Translations under genes and position numbers: made by a program
Origin: Syntrophus buswellii
GTDB lineage: Bacteria > Desulfobacterota > Syntrophia > Syntrophales > Syntrophaceae
Direction of reading: 5' to 3'
DNA length: 64,000 nt
NCBI RefSeq assembly: GCF_046097065.1
Contig: NZ_CP175563.1
Location: forward strand, 2,418,001-2,482,000
Notes under the pieces: model-generated
Told to the model about the DNA's origin: nothing
What the model saw: the letters and a program-made list of their open reading frames with translations, nothing else
Database searches by the model: none
Shown: one piece after another, positions 8,483-18,635 of the stretch
Numbering within the stretch: position 1 is the first letter of the stretch
Layout: the number at the start of each line of letters is the position of its first letter

Positions 8483-11400
8483 TCAGTCAAAAAGCTCGCC
8501 TTGTTTCATTCTGCCAAGATCTGCCGTTGTAGGTTGCTCTGGTCCCTTGAGTAATTTTTGCTCGCTCCCGGGGAAATTTATGTCATCAAGAAGTTGTTGA
8601 TAGCCCGTTTCTCCCAGGAGGTTGCGGGCGTGGAGGTGACACTCGCGCCAGGATTCCTCGGGCGATTGGGCAAGCTGCCAGTCATAGAAGCGTGGTCCGA
8701 GGCGGGAGGCAACGGGTTGAGGACACCTCGCCCGGTCGTCATGGCCGAGGCCATAGTCGGCCAAGCAGAGGGTTTCGGGGAGCATCCAACCCTTGCCATC
8801 GTTTTGATTGAGGAATAGCTTGATTCCCTCTTCACGGTTGCCACCGCAGGCGCGGATCTTTTCTTCCAGGTCGTGGAAAGCGATGAGGGTCAGAACTGTG
8901 TGACGGAGTTCGGGGTCCTTGTCCTTGTCGACACGCCAGAAACCTTTAGGATTATTTCCTATTGCGATTGGAAGCGGATGGTCACAGCCATACAAAATGT
9001 GGCGTAAGTCACCACTGCTAAGTCCATATCGGTTGGCTATGAGTACATCGGCCACACAGCGGAGTCGAAAGCGTTCAGCTTCGGATAGCGCCCAATTAGC
9101 CTTCCAGGCACCCGAGATTGTTTGTTCGGGTTCGATCCAAAACTCCGCCATTCTTTCAGTGGGAGCATTGAGTATTAGAGCGATACCCTTCAGACTCTTG
9201 TCACTTTCCGGACTTTGGTCAGGAAGCGCAGATTCGTCAATTACAAACCAGTTCAGATGAAGCCCGCCGCATCGGAACCGGGAAACTGAGTCATAGGCAA
9301 AGGAATTGAGGATTGTCGCTAACAGGAGGGGGGTTGCACTCCTGAGGATAGGGGCGGAATTTCCACAGGGCACTTCGGCAACAGTACAAGAAAACATCGT
9401 TCTGGTATTGGTTGCCGAGGTTACATCGATGAAGGTCACTTTACGCCGACTTGGCCACCACCATTGGGTGAAATTGACCGGATCACGGAGTCTTTCAGCC
9501 TCCCATTCAGCCTCTTCTCTGCTGTAAATTTTTGCGAATTCCTGGAGATAGGCCAATAATTCCAGTTCCTGCCATTTCTCCAACGAGAGCATATACTGCG
9601 GTTCGATCTGCTTCCTGTCCCAGGAAATATCCCGCCAGACTGCCCCGCGGCCTTTTCCGCTGACCCAACCTTTCTGGCTGAAGTCGAACTGGCCGATCAT
9701 CCGGCCCTCATATAATGGCAATGCCGTATCCTCAACTTGCTTTTCCCTTATCCAGGCATCGGCTTCGCGGGAGAGGATGATGCCTGGCGGGATGTCGGCA
9801 CGGGGAATGGGGAGGGTGTCGTAGGGGGGCTGGGCGCAGCGGACGCGCCAGGTTGTGCGCTGAACGTCGCCGGGTTTGAGCCAATGGCCGTGGATGTGGC
9901 GTGCCTGGGCGGTGCGTTTTTCCGGTCCGGCAGAGGTATCGAAGAGCCAATCTTCGAGCTCGATTTCGGCAGGTCTTGGACGGGTTGGGTCGATGTCCAA
10001 CTCTGCCCAGAGTTCTTCGATGGGCCGCCAGTCGCCTTTAAGCCAGCGGCTGTATTCATCGGGGCGGTATCCCTGGGCTTCCCACCGGGGACGCGGAGGA
10101 AAGAGCCGCGAATCGTTGGTCATATGAAATTCCGTGGCATAACGGATGCCCCAGCCGTCGGGGCTGTCGTCGCCGAGGAGAACGGAGTTGGCGTAGATCT
10201 TCTCTAGGATCTCCAGATCCCGCTGCGACTGGATTTCGAGGATGGCCAGGGAACGGGGGCTGAAGCGGGCAATCTGGGTGCGGGAATAAGGCGTTGCGAA
10301 GGTCTCGGCGCGCTCCCAGTCTTCGAGTTTGCGGCGCATGAAGGCCGTGGAGATCGCCTCCGTGGCGCCGCCCTTCTGGAGAATGACGGGATTGAACTTG
10401 AAACGGCTGTCGATTTCGAAGACCTTGTCCCGGTTTTCAAAGCCGAAGAGCCATTCCCAGCGGCATTGATCGAGAAAGAGACGGCGCAGTCCCCCTGTTC
10501 CGTGGTCGGAATAGAGGCCCGAAGGGACGATGAATCCCAAGCGGCCGTCCGGGCGAAGGAGGGCATGGGCCTGCTCCAGGAAGGCCTTGTAGAGGTTGAT
10601 ATCGGCTGATCCCTGATGACGGAAGGGATGGGCCGGATCGGCGAAGCCCCGGTTTTGCGAGCGGATCTTCCGCCAGTGTGCATGCAAAAGGGCATTGTCC
10701 CGGCCGCGGGCAATGGCAAAGCGGTCGGAACTGGCCTCGTTTTCCTTGGGATCGCCGTAGGGGCTCGCGGCATAGCTCATGAAGTTCGACTGGGCGCGAA
10801 AGTCGGCGTTATAGTCAAGCCAGTTTTGTTCGATTTCCCTAGTTTCGAAGTATCCGGTCTGATGGCGGAGGGCTTCCTGTTTGCCGTAGGCGCGATAGAG
10901 GGGATCGATATTGGAGAAGAACTCCTTGGAATTGGGCTTGGCGATGTCCCAGGGCGGATTGCCGAGGATGGCGTCAAAACCGGTCTTTTGCGCACAGAAG
11001 ACGTCGGGGAATTCCAGCTCCCAGTGGAAGAAGCGCTTGGCTTGGGCGATCCGGGCGGCAAGTGACCGGGTCTCCGGCGACGGTTCAGAAAAGGTCGTCG
11101 GAAGAGGAGCGGAATCCAGGGCATCCGCCGGCCAGAACCAGCAGGCGCACCAGAGGTCCAGAGCGGACTTCAGGGATTGCCATGCCGGAGAGCCGAGGAT
11201 CTCCTCCCGGTAGATCCGGGCGCGCTCCGCACTTAACTGGACGGGCAGTTCATGGAGGCGCGCAAAAACGGCTAGGGCATCGGCATGGGCCTTGGCGGCT
11301 TCCTCCTGAATATCCGGCGAAAAGAGAGTGGGACCTTCCAGGAATCGCCGCAGATCAGGGGTGAGCTTCTCCCTGACGAAAGCCTTCAAGGCCTTTGTCC

Positions 11401-13852
11401 GCGCTTCCCGTTCGAAGTGGACACCGTTTGCAAAATTCTTGTCGCCTCCTTCGCGGTTCTTCCAGGCCATGACGGGATAGTGCCGGTATTGGTCAAACCA
11501 GGCGCCGACAAGGCTGTTGCCGCACTTGATCTTGTGGTCGAGAAAGGAGAAGGGCAGCTCCCGATCCATGGTTTCAAGCCAGAGGGACAGGCGGCAGAGC
11601 TCCACCGCCAGCGGGTCGAGGTCCACTCCGTAGATACAGCGCTCCACCACATGACGGCGCAGGCGCGCCTTGGTTTTCTTCTCGAAGTCTTCGTCTTCCG
11701 GCCGGCAGGGAAGGAACTCTTGGCAGAGCCGCTCTTCCGGCAGATCCGACAGGGGTGCAATGAGCCTTGCAATGGCCTTTTCGCCGTCGACGGCAATCCG
11801 TTTATGGAAATGGAGCGAGGCGTAAAGGCCGTCGGTGAGAAAACGCAGTGCCGCTACGGGAAAGGTTCCGGAGCCGCAGGCGGGATCACAGACTTTCAGG
11901 GCAAGAATCTCTTCGGGCTTTCGGGGCGTCCATGCTACTGCCGAGGCGGCTAAATCCGGCTGACCTGCAGCATCGGCCGGAGGATCATAGACCAGGGGAC
12001 GCAAGGTTCGCTGGACCGTGGGCACGGCCAGACCCGGCCGGGTATAAAAGGTTCCCGATCCTTTGCGGGTGCCGCCCCAGCGAACGACATACCACTCGCC
12101 GGGAAGAATAACTCGGACGACAAGCTGCCGGGCCTTCCGGGCAATGGCGTCTTCATAAACGATACGTCGTTCTGGCGTCAGGGCGCCACGAGGGCGGCGG
12201 ACAAGGTTGCCTACATCCACGGCCCGGCGTGCCCAGGTCTCGGCTCGGGTGCGCGTCACATGACGATCGTCGCCCGGTTCCTCGATTCTCTCTTCCGCAG
12301 AATTTTCCTCGGCAACGGCATAGAGGCCTCCGATCCTATCCTCGTTTTCATCGCCATCATCGGAAGTATCCGCAGCTTCTTCATCACCGTCGGTGGACAC
12401 TTCTTCGCCGGTTTCCTCATCTGTCTCTTCTTCCTGCCCCGTGTTCTTCATCTTCTCCAGGAGATCGGCGATAGCCCGGTCGTCCATCCCTTCGAGACGG
12501 GAAAGCGGCAGGGCCGGTTGGTTGCCGACGGCCAGGAAGATAACCGGATCGCCGGGCGGGGCGGTTTTCAATTCGAAGTCGAGCAGCCCTTCGTAAAGGA
12601 TGCCGATGTATTCGCTGGAGAGATCCGAGAAGTCGACAGGTGCGGGAACCCACATACTGACCCTTCCCTGCCGGAGTTTAACCCGTGTCCTTGTGAGGAG
12701 TTCCAGCATGTGATGGACTTCCCGATCGGAGAGAATTTCCCGATCGAAGCAGGCGTTCTCGAAAATGGCAAGGGCTCGCGACAGGCCATCGGGTGAAACG
12801 GCATCGCCCGGGGCGAAGAGTTCACCGCCGTAAGCGGGCACAAGGAGCTTTTCATGGGAAGAGCCCTGACAAACAAGACGGAAGAGGGCCAGAATCCTCG
12901 GCCATGCGCTCCAGGAGCGGGCAAGGCGGCTGCCGCCGCGAGCCGCTGACTTTTCCAGATCTTCGAGGAGACCTGTCAAGCCGTAGGCGCCGTAATAGAG
13001 AGAATTTTCGCGGGGAAGAAGATCGCGGGATTCGGCGAAGAGGATGACAACCATCCGCATGACGATCCTTACGGCGGCCTGGTAAATCTCGGCAGGATCG
13101 ATCCCGCCTCCCTGTTCCTTCAGAATATCGCCGTGGCTCTGAACGAGGATCTCGACGGCTTCGCGGACCCGTTCGCCCAGGACAGCCGAGAGTTCCGCCT
13201 GCCCCTTGCGGCTGTCGAGAATCGCCTCCAGGAGCGGGGAAGGCGCCCCCGAGGTTACTGGAGTCCAGAGAGCCGGGGCCAGGAGTGTTCGCAGAGCGGC
13301 CACCTGAGGGGACAGGGTGCCCTCTTCAAACCAGAGTTCCAGATCCCATTCACACCAAGCGTCAAAATCGAGACCAGTGAAGATCAACCGCCACTGGCGG
13401 CCGTTGGTAAGGACGGCAAGACGCTCGTTTCCCCCACGGAGCCAGGACACGACCTGGCTGACAGAGCGCCGGCCGCGTCCGACACCGAGGCGGACCTCAT
13501 CATCGATAAAGACGGGAAGAACCGCGTCATTTGAAGCACGCCAAAGGTGGCGGGGTTTCACCGTCTCACCCGTCACGGCCCGGCGGCCCCATTCGGCGCT
13601 CACCTGACTGCCCCGCTGCCATGATCCGTTTGGTGAGGCAAAACCGCAGATTTCTTCCAGGACGAAGCGAACAAATTCCGTTTTGTTCCCCCCATCATCC
13701 AGAAGCGCCCCCGCCTGACGCCGCAGTTCTCTTTCCCGCCAAGGCGAAAGCGTTTCCGGGATATGCTCGGCAATCCTCTTCAGTCGCGGCGCATCGAGAA
13801 GAAGCCCTCCATGACGCAGGCGGTCCCAGCCGATCAGTTCCGTACCGTTCAT
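8483..13852 (-). CDS. Large N6-adenine DNA methyltransferase (Eco57I/PglX/DrmMI-like)
   Basis: This 1789-aa protein probably methylates host DNA so that the system can tell self from invader. Motif I DPACGSGTF lies near residue 655 and the adenine-methylase motif GNPPWD near 966. The long N-terminal region is helical and restriction-like, with a phrase LAVLTNGRQWRL seen in type I/IIG enzymes, but I find no clear PD-(D/E)XK triad. A very acidic low-complexity stretch of about 50 residues lies near 480-530. The C-terminus is probably the target-recognition and helical spacer region. The ATG at 13852 follows CGGAGGTG and forms an ATGA overlap with the SNF2 gene, replacing an upstream ATG at 13873. 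BREX PglX and DISARM DrmMI are the nearest relatives by layout. Confidence 0.88.
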   Translation of the reverse strand: MNGTELIGWDRLRHGGLLLDAPRLKRIAEHIPETLSPWRERELRRQAGALLDDGGNKTEFVRFVLEEICGFASPNGSWQRGSQVSAEWGRRAVTGETVKPRHLWRASNDAVLPVFIDDEVRLGVGRGRRSVSQVVSWLRGGNERLAVLTNGRQWRLIFTGLDFDAWCEWDLELWFEEGTLSPQVAALRTLLAPALWTPVTSGAPSPLLEAILDSRKGQAELSAVLGERVREAVEILVQSHGDILKEQGGGIDPAEIYQAAVRIVMRMVVILFAESRDLLPRENSLYYGAYGLTGLLEDLEKSAARGGSRLARSWSAWPRILALFRLVCQGSSHEKLLVPAYGGELFAPGDAVSPDGLSRALAIFENACFDREILSDREVHHMLELLTRTRVKLRQGRVSMWVPAPVDFSDLSSEYIGILYEGLLDFELKTAPPGDPVIFLAVGNQPALPLSRLEGMDDRAIADLLEKMKNTGQEEETDEETGEEVSTDGDEEAADTSDDGDENEDRIGGLYAVAEENSAEERIEEPGDDRHVTRTRAETWARRAVDVGNLVRRPRGALTPERRIVYEDAIARKARQLVVRVILPGEWYVVRWGGTRKGSGTFYTRPGLAVPTVQRTLRPLVYDPPADAAGQPDLAASAVAWTPRKPEEILALKVCDPACGSGTFPVAALRFLTDGLYASLHFHKRIAVDGEKAIARLIAPLSDLPEERLCQEFLPCRPEDEDFEKKTKARLRRHVVERCIYGVDLDPLAVELCRLSLWLETMDRELPFSFLDHKIKCGNSLVGAWFDQYRHYPVMAWKNREGGDKNFANGVHFEREARTKALKAFVREKLTPDLRRFLEGPTLFSPDIQEEAAKAHADALAVFARLHELPVQLSAERARIYREEILGSPAWQSLKSALDLWCACWFWPADALDSAPLPTTFSEPSPETRSLAARIAQAKRFFHWELEFPDVFCAQKTGFDAILGNPPWDIAKPNSKEFFSNIDPLYRAYGKQEALRHQTGYFETREIEQNWLDYNADFRAQSNFMSYAASPYGDPKENEASSDRFAIARGRDNALLHAHWRKIRSQNRGFADPAHPFRHQGSADINLYKAFLEQAHALLRPDGRLGFIVPSGLYSDHGTGGLRRLFLDQCRWEWLFGFENRDKVFEIDSRFKFNPVILQKGGATEAISTAFMRRKLEDWERAETFATPYSRTQIARFSPRSLAILEIQSQRDLEILEKIYANSVLLGDDSPDGWGIRYATEFHMTNDSRLFPPRPRWEAQGYRPDEYSRWLKGDWRPIEELWAELDIDPTRPRPAEIELEDWLFDTSAGPEKRTAQARHIHGHWLKPGDVQRTTWRVRCAQPPYDTLPIPRADIPPGIILSREADAWIREKQVEDTALPLYEGRMIGQFDFSQKGWVSGKGRGAVWRDISWDRKQIEPQYMLSLEKWQELELLAYLQEFAKIYSREEAEWEAERLRDPVNFTQWWWPSRRKVTFIDVTSATNTRTMFSCTVAEVPCGNSAPILRSATPLLLATILNSFAYDSVSRFRCGGLHLNWFVIDESALPDQSPESDKSLKGIALILNAPTERMAEFWIEPEQTISGAWKANWALSEAERFRLRCVADVLIANRYGLSSGDLRHILYGCDHPLPIAIGNNPKGFWRVDKDKDPELRHTVLTLIAFHDLEEKIRACGGNREEGIKLFLNQNDGKGWMLPETLCLADYGLGHDDRARCPQPVASRLGPRFYDWQLAQSPEESWRECHLHARNLLGETGYQQLLDDINFPGSEQKLLKGPEQPTTADLGRMKQGELFD

Positions 13853-16800
13853 GAAACACCTCCGGGGAGCCATACCTCGATGGCGACGGGGAATACCAGG
13901 GCAGGGGCGGACATGGCATGCCTTCGGGGAAGAAGATACCGCACGATCCGCTCGCGCTCCTTTTCCAGCTGAACGCGAACTTCTTCGTAGTGCCGGGTGC
14001 GGCGGGCAATTTCCGCCTGCCTTTCCTCGATGGAGCGGTCGATGGCATCGATCCGGGCTTCTTCATCGAAAAGAAGGCCTTGTCGGCGTTCTCTCTTCAG
14101 CTTATCAATCTCCCGTTCAAGCTTACCCAGGGTATTTTCGGCAATCAGTGCCGAGACCTCACCCTGGCGGCTGCGGTAGCGGGTTTCTTCCTGCCGTCGG
14201 GCCTGGATACCGGTTGCTTCCAACTGCTTCCGAAGTTCGGCCGTGAGCTTCTGGTTATAATCGGCAAGGAATTGCCTGAGGTCTGGTAACACTTCATCAA
14301 TGAGGTCACGGGCCTTGTCGTATAAAAGATCGTCATTGACGGCAGCAGAACAGCGCAGATCCATCGCGGGACGATGGGCAAGAGGCTTTCCGAGGGCGCC
14401 GTTCCGAAAGGGGAAAAGGAGCGTGCGGACCCAATGGTGAAAGGTCTCCCGCAGGTCATTAATGGCTAGTTCTTCGATGCTGAACAGAATCAGCGCCTCG
14501 GCGTCTGGTGGTAAGTTTCCCTTCCTCACGGTCCAGCGGGAGACCTCCTCCCCGCCGCCGGGAAAACGACGGCGCGTCAGGGCGGAGAGTGCACGCTGGA
14601 GCATCGGATGAGAGAGATGCATGAGCAGGACGTCCGGTCGAGGAGCGAAGATGCGCCGTTCGCCGATCTGCTGGAGAAAGGGCTCGGGACTGAAGGCCAG
14701 ACGGGCGACGGGTCCACGACTGCCCTTTCCTGCACTGCGTCGCAAGGTTTCATCGATGACCTCACTCCAGCCGGAAAGAGCAGGATTCAAAATCCGACAG
14801 GTGGCCTCATCTCGTCGCCGCTCAAATTGGGGACGGCCGACTCGGATCGCCATCGCTCCTTCGAGGGTATCCCGGAGAGATTCCGGATCGAGATCCATTT
14901 CGGCGGCCAGAAAGTGGAGGCGTTCATCCGCAGCCCGGCCTTCTGCACCGGTTTCGGTTGTATCGTCAGCTTCAACAACCGCCCGACCAAGGGCGGAGGA
15001 AATGCGGCGGTCCAGATCGGCCTGCACACCAGCCGCGCTCTCTCCCTCAACCAGGCGCCGGTGGGCCGCTTCGTCGAAAAGCTCATTCGTGGACCCCAGA
15101 TCTTCGCGGATTTCGTCCGCCTTACGGATCACGTGGGCAAGGAAGTTCAAGTCCTGATCCTGGTCGGTGACGAAGTGATAGACCGTCACATCCCGGGCCT
15201 GGCCATGACGATCAAGTCTGCCGTTGCGCTGTTCGAGCCGAGAAGGGTTCCAGGGGCAGTCAAAGTGAAGGACGGTTCGCGCCGTCCACTGGAGGTTCAG
15301 TCCCTCGGCCGCGGCATCGGTGCCCAGCAGAATGCGCACGGGATGTGAGGGATTGTTAAAGGCCTGTTTTACAAGGTCGCGTTCGATCTCATCCATCCCG
15401 CCATAGAGCGTGAGAATCCGGTCCGCCTCATAACGTTCACGGAGACGACGAGTCAGGTAGTCGAGGGTGGTCTTGTATTCCGTAAAGACCACGAGACGCT
15501 CGTCATTGCGCCAGTTCTGTTCATGCCGCAGGAGCCTTTCAATAAGAGAGATGAAGGCATCGAAGCGAGCATCGGCGGCAGGGTCCTGAGCGTCGAGATT
15601 GTTGCAAGACGTGTCGAATCCCATCTCGGCAACGGCCTTGTCAATGGCCGCTATCTCTTCTCTCAGATCGGAGGCTACGGCTTTCAGCCAGGAACCGACG
15701 ACACCAGCGGCTGTGGCTTCGCGGGATTGGGTTTCTCTGTCGTCGCCGGTTTCTCGTTCGAGGTGGCGCTTGGCTGCCATGACGTCAGTTTCTTCCGCGG
15801 GAACGCCTTCTTCCAGACCTTCGCGGCATCGACGCCATGATTCGGCAAAGGCTGTCGGACAGCTCAGAAGACGTTTGCCGAGGATTTCAACGGCAAAACA
15901 GCCGGCGCGACGGCGACGGGTTTCACCGGCACTGACCAGTTTCCGAATGGCTTTGCGGAAGTCATCAAAAGCCGTGCTCAAGGCGATCTCCTGAGGTGAG
16001 AGTTCAAGAACGAGAGCCTGAGGCGGATTGCGTTTGCAAAACCTGGGTGGATTGGTACGAGCGTTGACTTCTTTTTTCAGACGCCGGAGAACGATCTGAT
16101 GGACACGTTCCCTTTCCGCTTTTTTCATCTCGTCTGTCTGACTGAAGCGCACGGGATCAAGAATTTCGAGGAGGCCTGTAAAACTGCGGGTGTGGCCGTT
16201 GTGTGGTGTCGCACTGAGAAATAGGCGGTGTTCGAATTGGGGCGCCAGCAGGCGAAGCATGCGGCACAGATCGCTTTCTTCACCAAAGGGTGAAGGCATC
16301 AGGTTGTGGCATTCATCGACGATGAGCAGGTCCCACGGCAGATGCGGCGACCCCTCCGGAGTGCGACAGGCGGCCAGAAACTGTGTAAGTACATCTTCCT
16401 GACGCAGGTAATGATAGGATGCGATAATGCGGCTGAAAGTGCGCCAGGGATTGGCATCCATACCGAGGCGCCGACGCAGGCTTTGGGTCTCGGCTCTGTC
16501 CACGAGAGCGAAAGGCAGAGAAAATTTTTCCCACATTTCATCACGCCATTGGAGACGGAGCGAGGCCGGGGTCAGGATCAGGACACGCTGGATCCGCCTC
16601 CGCAGTAAAAGTTCGCTCAGGATCAATCCGGCCTCGATGGTCTTGCCAAGACCTACGTCATCGGCAAGCAGAAGATTGACTCGGGGCATCTGCAGGGCTT
16701 TGAGAAGAGGCACAAGCTGAAAGTCCTCGACCTGAAAGGCTCCATGGAATGGGCTGGAAATAGGCAGAGAATTCAATGGACCACCGTCGTCAGGATCGAG

Positions 16801-17103
16801 AAAGGGCATTCCTGCCGTCCAGCGTGCTGCCCGTAACAGGGCATCGAAATCTTCCGCCGGCATGGGATCGGTGTTAACGACGCTCGGAAGGGCCGTGGGT
16901 TCGAGAAGGACTTTTCTCACCTCAAGTTCCCACAGGAGCTGCTCTTCAGCAGGAAGTTGGTCGTCCTTGTAGTCAAGATGGACAAGGTGAAGCCGTCCTT
17001 CTGCACCATCGAAAGGTTCCACAGCAGAAACGATTCCTCGACGGTTACGAACTATGGCGAACATACCGGGGCGAGGCACTTTTATATTTGATGTCACTTC
17101 CAT
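13849..17103 (-). CDS. SNF2-family helicase, DISARM DrmD-like
   Basis: A 1084-aa SNF2/SF2 translocase, first gene of the defence operon. Walker A LADDVGLGKT is near residue 147-156, the DECH box near 263 and motif III SATPHNGH about 300. The second lobe has VFTEYKTTLDYL, TDAAAEGLNLQ and the motif VI region RNGRLDRHGQ. The C-terminal 150 residues form a charged coiled coil (KLEREIDKLKRERR onward). Length, N-terminal region and coiled-coil tail fit DISARM class 1 DrmD better than chromatin-type SNF2 or RapA. Its TGA overlaps the methyltransferase ATG, so translation of the two is coupled. A helicase followed by a methylase is also the DISARM class 1 order. Confidence 0.88.
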   Translation of the reverse strand: MEVTSNIKVPRPGMFAIVRNRRGIVSAVEPFDGAEGRLHLVHLDYKDDQLPAEEQLLWELEVRKVLLEPTALPSVVNTDPMPAEDFDALLRAARWTAGMPFLDPDDGGPLNSLPISSPFHGAFQVEDFQLVPLLKALQMPRVNLLLADDVGLGKTIEAGLILSELLLRRRIQRVLILTPASLRLQWRDEMWEKFSLPFALVDRAETQSLRRRLGMDANPWRTFSRIIASYHYLRQEDVLTQFLAACRTPEGSPHLPWDLLIVDECHNLMPSPFGEESDLCRMLRLLAPQFEHRLFLSATPHNGHTRSFTGLLEILDPVRFSQTDEMKKAERERVHQIVLRRLKKEVNARTNPPRFCKRNPPQALVLELSPQEIALSTAFDDFRKAIRKLVSAGETRRRRAGCFAVEILGKRLLSCPTAFAESWRRCREGLEEGVPAEETDVMAAKRHLERETGDDRETQSREATAAGVVGSWLKAVASDLREEIAAIDKAVAEMGFDTSCNNLDAQDPAADARFDAFISLIERLLRHEQNWRNDERLVVFTEYKTTLDYLTRRLRERYEADRILTLYGGMDEIERDLVKQAFNNPSHPVRILLGTDAAAEGLNLQWTARTVLHFDCPWNPSRLEQRNGRLDRHGQARDVTVYHFVTDQDQDLNFLAHVIRKADEIREDLGSTNELFDEAAHRRLVEGESAAGVQADLDRRISSALGRAVVEADDTTETGAEGRAADERLHFLAAEMDLDPESLRDTLEGAMAIRVGRPQFERRRDEATCRILNPALSGWSEVIDETLRRSAGKGSRGPVARLAFSPEPFLQQIGERRIFAPRPDVLLMHLSHPMLQRALSALTRRRFPGGGEEVSRWTVRKGNLPPDAEALILFSIEELAINDLRETFHHWVRTLLFPFRNGALGKPLAHRPAMDLRCSAAVNDDLLYDKARDLIDEVLPDLRQFLADYNQKLTAELRKQLEATGIQARRQEETRYRSRQGEVSALIAENTLGKLEREIDKLKRERRQGLLFDEEARIDAIDRSIEERQAEIARRTRHYEEVRVQLEKERERIVRYLLPRRHAMSAPALVFPVAIEVWLPGGVS

Positions 17104-17478
17104 GCGGATTACTCATCCATAGTTTTGATGACTACATCGTTTATTTCGGAAAAGTTACCTTCAGCGATTCTGATCACGGCATGCGATAATATGGATAATA
17201 CTAGAGCAGACAAAAGGAAAGGAAAGAATGCCGCTATTGAATGGATATAAAGAAGGTCCATAGAGTCAACCCAGCGTGAGAATATCGAGCAACACCGGCA
17301 GAGCTATATCACATTCGGCATCATAATGGAATAATCGGCATATAAAAGATTAACCATATCGATATATTGCAAGATGGAAGATATCCGTGACAACACGGCA
17401 TGATAAAGCATTGTGTCTTGGATGCTGGGGTAAGGTAGGAATGCAGAGTGCTGTTGTCAGAGCTTTTTCGGGCGTTCC
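17104..17478. other. AT-rich upstream region of the defence operon
   Basis: There is no convincing gene here. The minus strand just upstream of the SNF2 start contains AT-rich hexamers such as TATTAT near 17190-17200 that could serve as a -10 box, but I cannot assign a clear promoter. The rest shows no repeat or RNA gene that I recognise. Confidence 0.4.
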
Positions 17479-17694
17479 CTATTCAACACCCTTCGGGGAT
17501 ACTTCTTTGGATGCCCTCGCTCTTGCCTGAGTTAACTTCTCCCTTAGGTTTTCCGGCAGATCAGCCAAAACAAACTCGATTTGCTGCGGGACACGCCCAC
17601 TTGATTTTTCTTTTAAGCAGACATAGTGCATATCAGGTTCCGCCTTTGAAGTTGATGAGCGAGATAACTGCAGCCATGTTCTCTTACAATTCAA
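17479..17694 (-). CDS. Unrecognised small protein, possibly 5'-truncated
   Basis: A 71-codon frame starting at TTG, with ordinary amino-acid composition (PQQIEFVLADLPENLREKL and a basic-acidic tail). The frame stays open upstream to about 17790 and reads protein-like (SKYNIYTIRRARDFQVVV) but contains no ATG. So this is either a gene with a rare start codon or the 3' part of a decayed gene. It follows the fic pseudogene on the same strand and lies downstream of the hairpin at 17791-17834. I do not recognise a family. Confidence 0.35.
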   Translation of the reverse strand: MNCKRTWLQLSRSSTSKAEPDMHYVCLKEKSSGRVPQQIEFVLADLPENLREKLTQARARASKEVSPKGVE

Positions 17695-17790
17695 AAAATC
17701 ACTAAATCTGTGAACGACGACTTGAAAATCCCTAGCACGTCTAATAGTGTAAATATTGTATTTTGAAATTAGGCACTTGCTATTTTATAA

Positions 17791-17834
17791 ATCATTTGTG
17801 TTGCATATTTTTTTGTTTTTGCAACTCAAATGAT
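17791..17834. repeat. Long inverted repeat with T-rich loop
   Basis: Arms ATCATTTGTGTTGCA (17791-17805) and TGCAACTCAAATGAT (17820-17834) pair over 15 bases with one mismatch, around a 14-base T-rich loop. The right-arm motif TGCAACTCAA recurs as a direct repeat near 17850. The site lies between the fic pseudogene stop and the small gene at 17479. It could be an operator or a terminator-like hairpin. Confidence 0.6.
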
Positions 17835-17855
17835 CTTTTGTGGATCTTGTGCAAC

Positions 17856-18635
17856 TCAACTTGATTCCTCTACGATATTGATCAGTTGAGGGAAAATAAT
17901 AATTGCCGCTTGCCTACCGCGTGATGGTCGAATATCTCGTATTATTTCTTTTTTCTTTAAGTCCTTCAAGATTCTCAGTGCGCTATCCCGTGGCACCTTT
18001 GAATGGACAACAAAATCACTGCTGCTAAAAATAGGTCGATCAAAAAGCGCATCAATGGCTTGAACAGCATACTGTGAGTGGACAATGTCAGGTATTTCCC
18101 GTTTCATTTTTTCATAGAGATCAAGTATTTTCCTAGTCTTTAAGGTATTGGCAGTCGCCTGATCCCTAACCCCTTGCAGGAAAAAAAGATATCCAGCCAT
18201 TCCAGTCGTCGTTCAGCGACAGAGCTCTTAGCCTGTCGTAATACACATCTCTGTTTTTCTCAAGATATTCACTCATATAAAACATAGGACTGGACAAAAG
18301 GCCTTTCTCATAAAGAAAGATCGGAATGAGCATTCTGCCCAAACGACCATTACCATCAAGGAAAGGGTGTATCAATTCAAACTGAGCCTTGGACACAGCC
18401 AGCTGAACGAGCCGATCCTTTTCATCCGTATGTAAATATTTTTCCCAGTTGTCCAATGCAGGTTCCACGTCGTTCCACAAAGGCGGCATGAAAGAGGCTT
18501 TTTCAATAGGATCTCCCGGTCTACCGATATAATTTTGAATTCTCCGAAATTCGCCTCGTGCTTTATCGCGCCCCCGAACACTGTCCAAAAGGATGAAATG
18601 CAGCTCTTTCATGAGATTTAGGCAACAAGCCCGGG
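17856..18635 (-). pseudogene. Fic-family protein, 3' part, frameshifted and IS-disrupted
   Basis: The catalytic and C-terminal part of a Fic protein, a family that usually AMPylates target proteins. The catalytic loop HPFLDGNGRLGR is intact and is followed by the usual region ending DRLRALSLNDDWNGWI. At a run of seven T on the coding strand (18181-18187) the frame shifts. Removing one T would join ISFF to LQGVRDQATAN, the expected continuation, which leads into a C-terminal winged-helix domain ending at 17856. The 5' side is interrupted at 18635 by an IS21 element, and the remaining N-terminal fragment lies beyond it at 21283-21395. With two lesions the gene is almost certainly dead, although the T7 shift alone could be a sequencing error. 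Confidence 0.85.

Noticed and set aside
13853..13873. Upstream ATG at 13873 for the methyltransferase
   Set aside because: The strong GGAGG site lies inside the extra codons and is positioned for the ATG at 13852, which overlaps the SNF2 stop.
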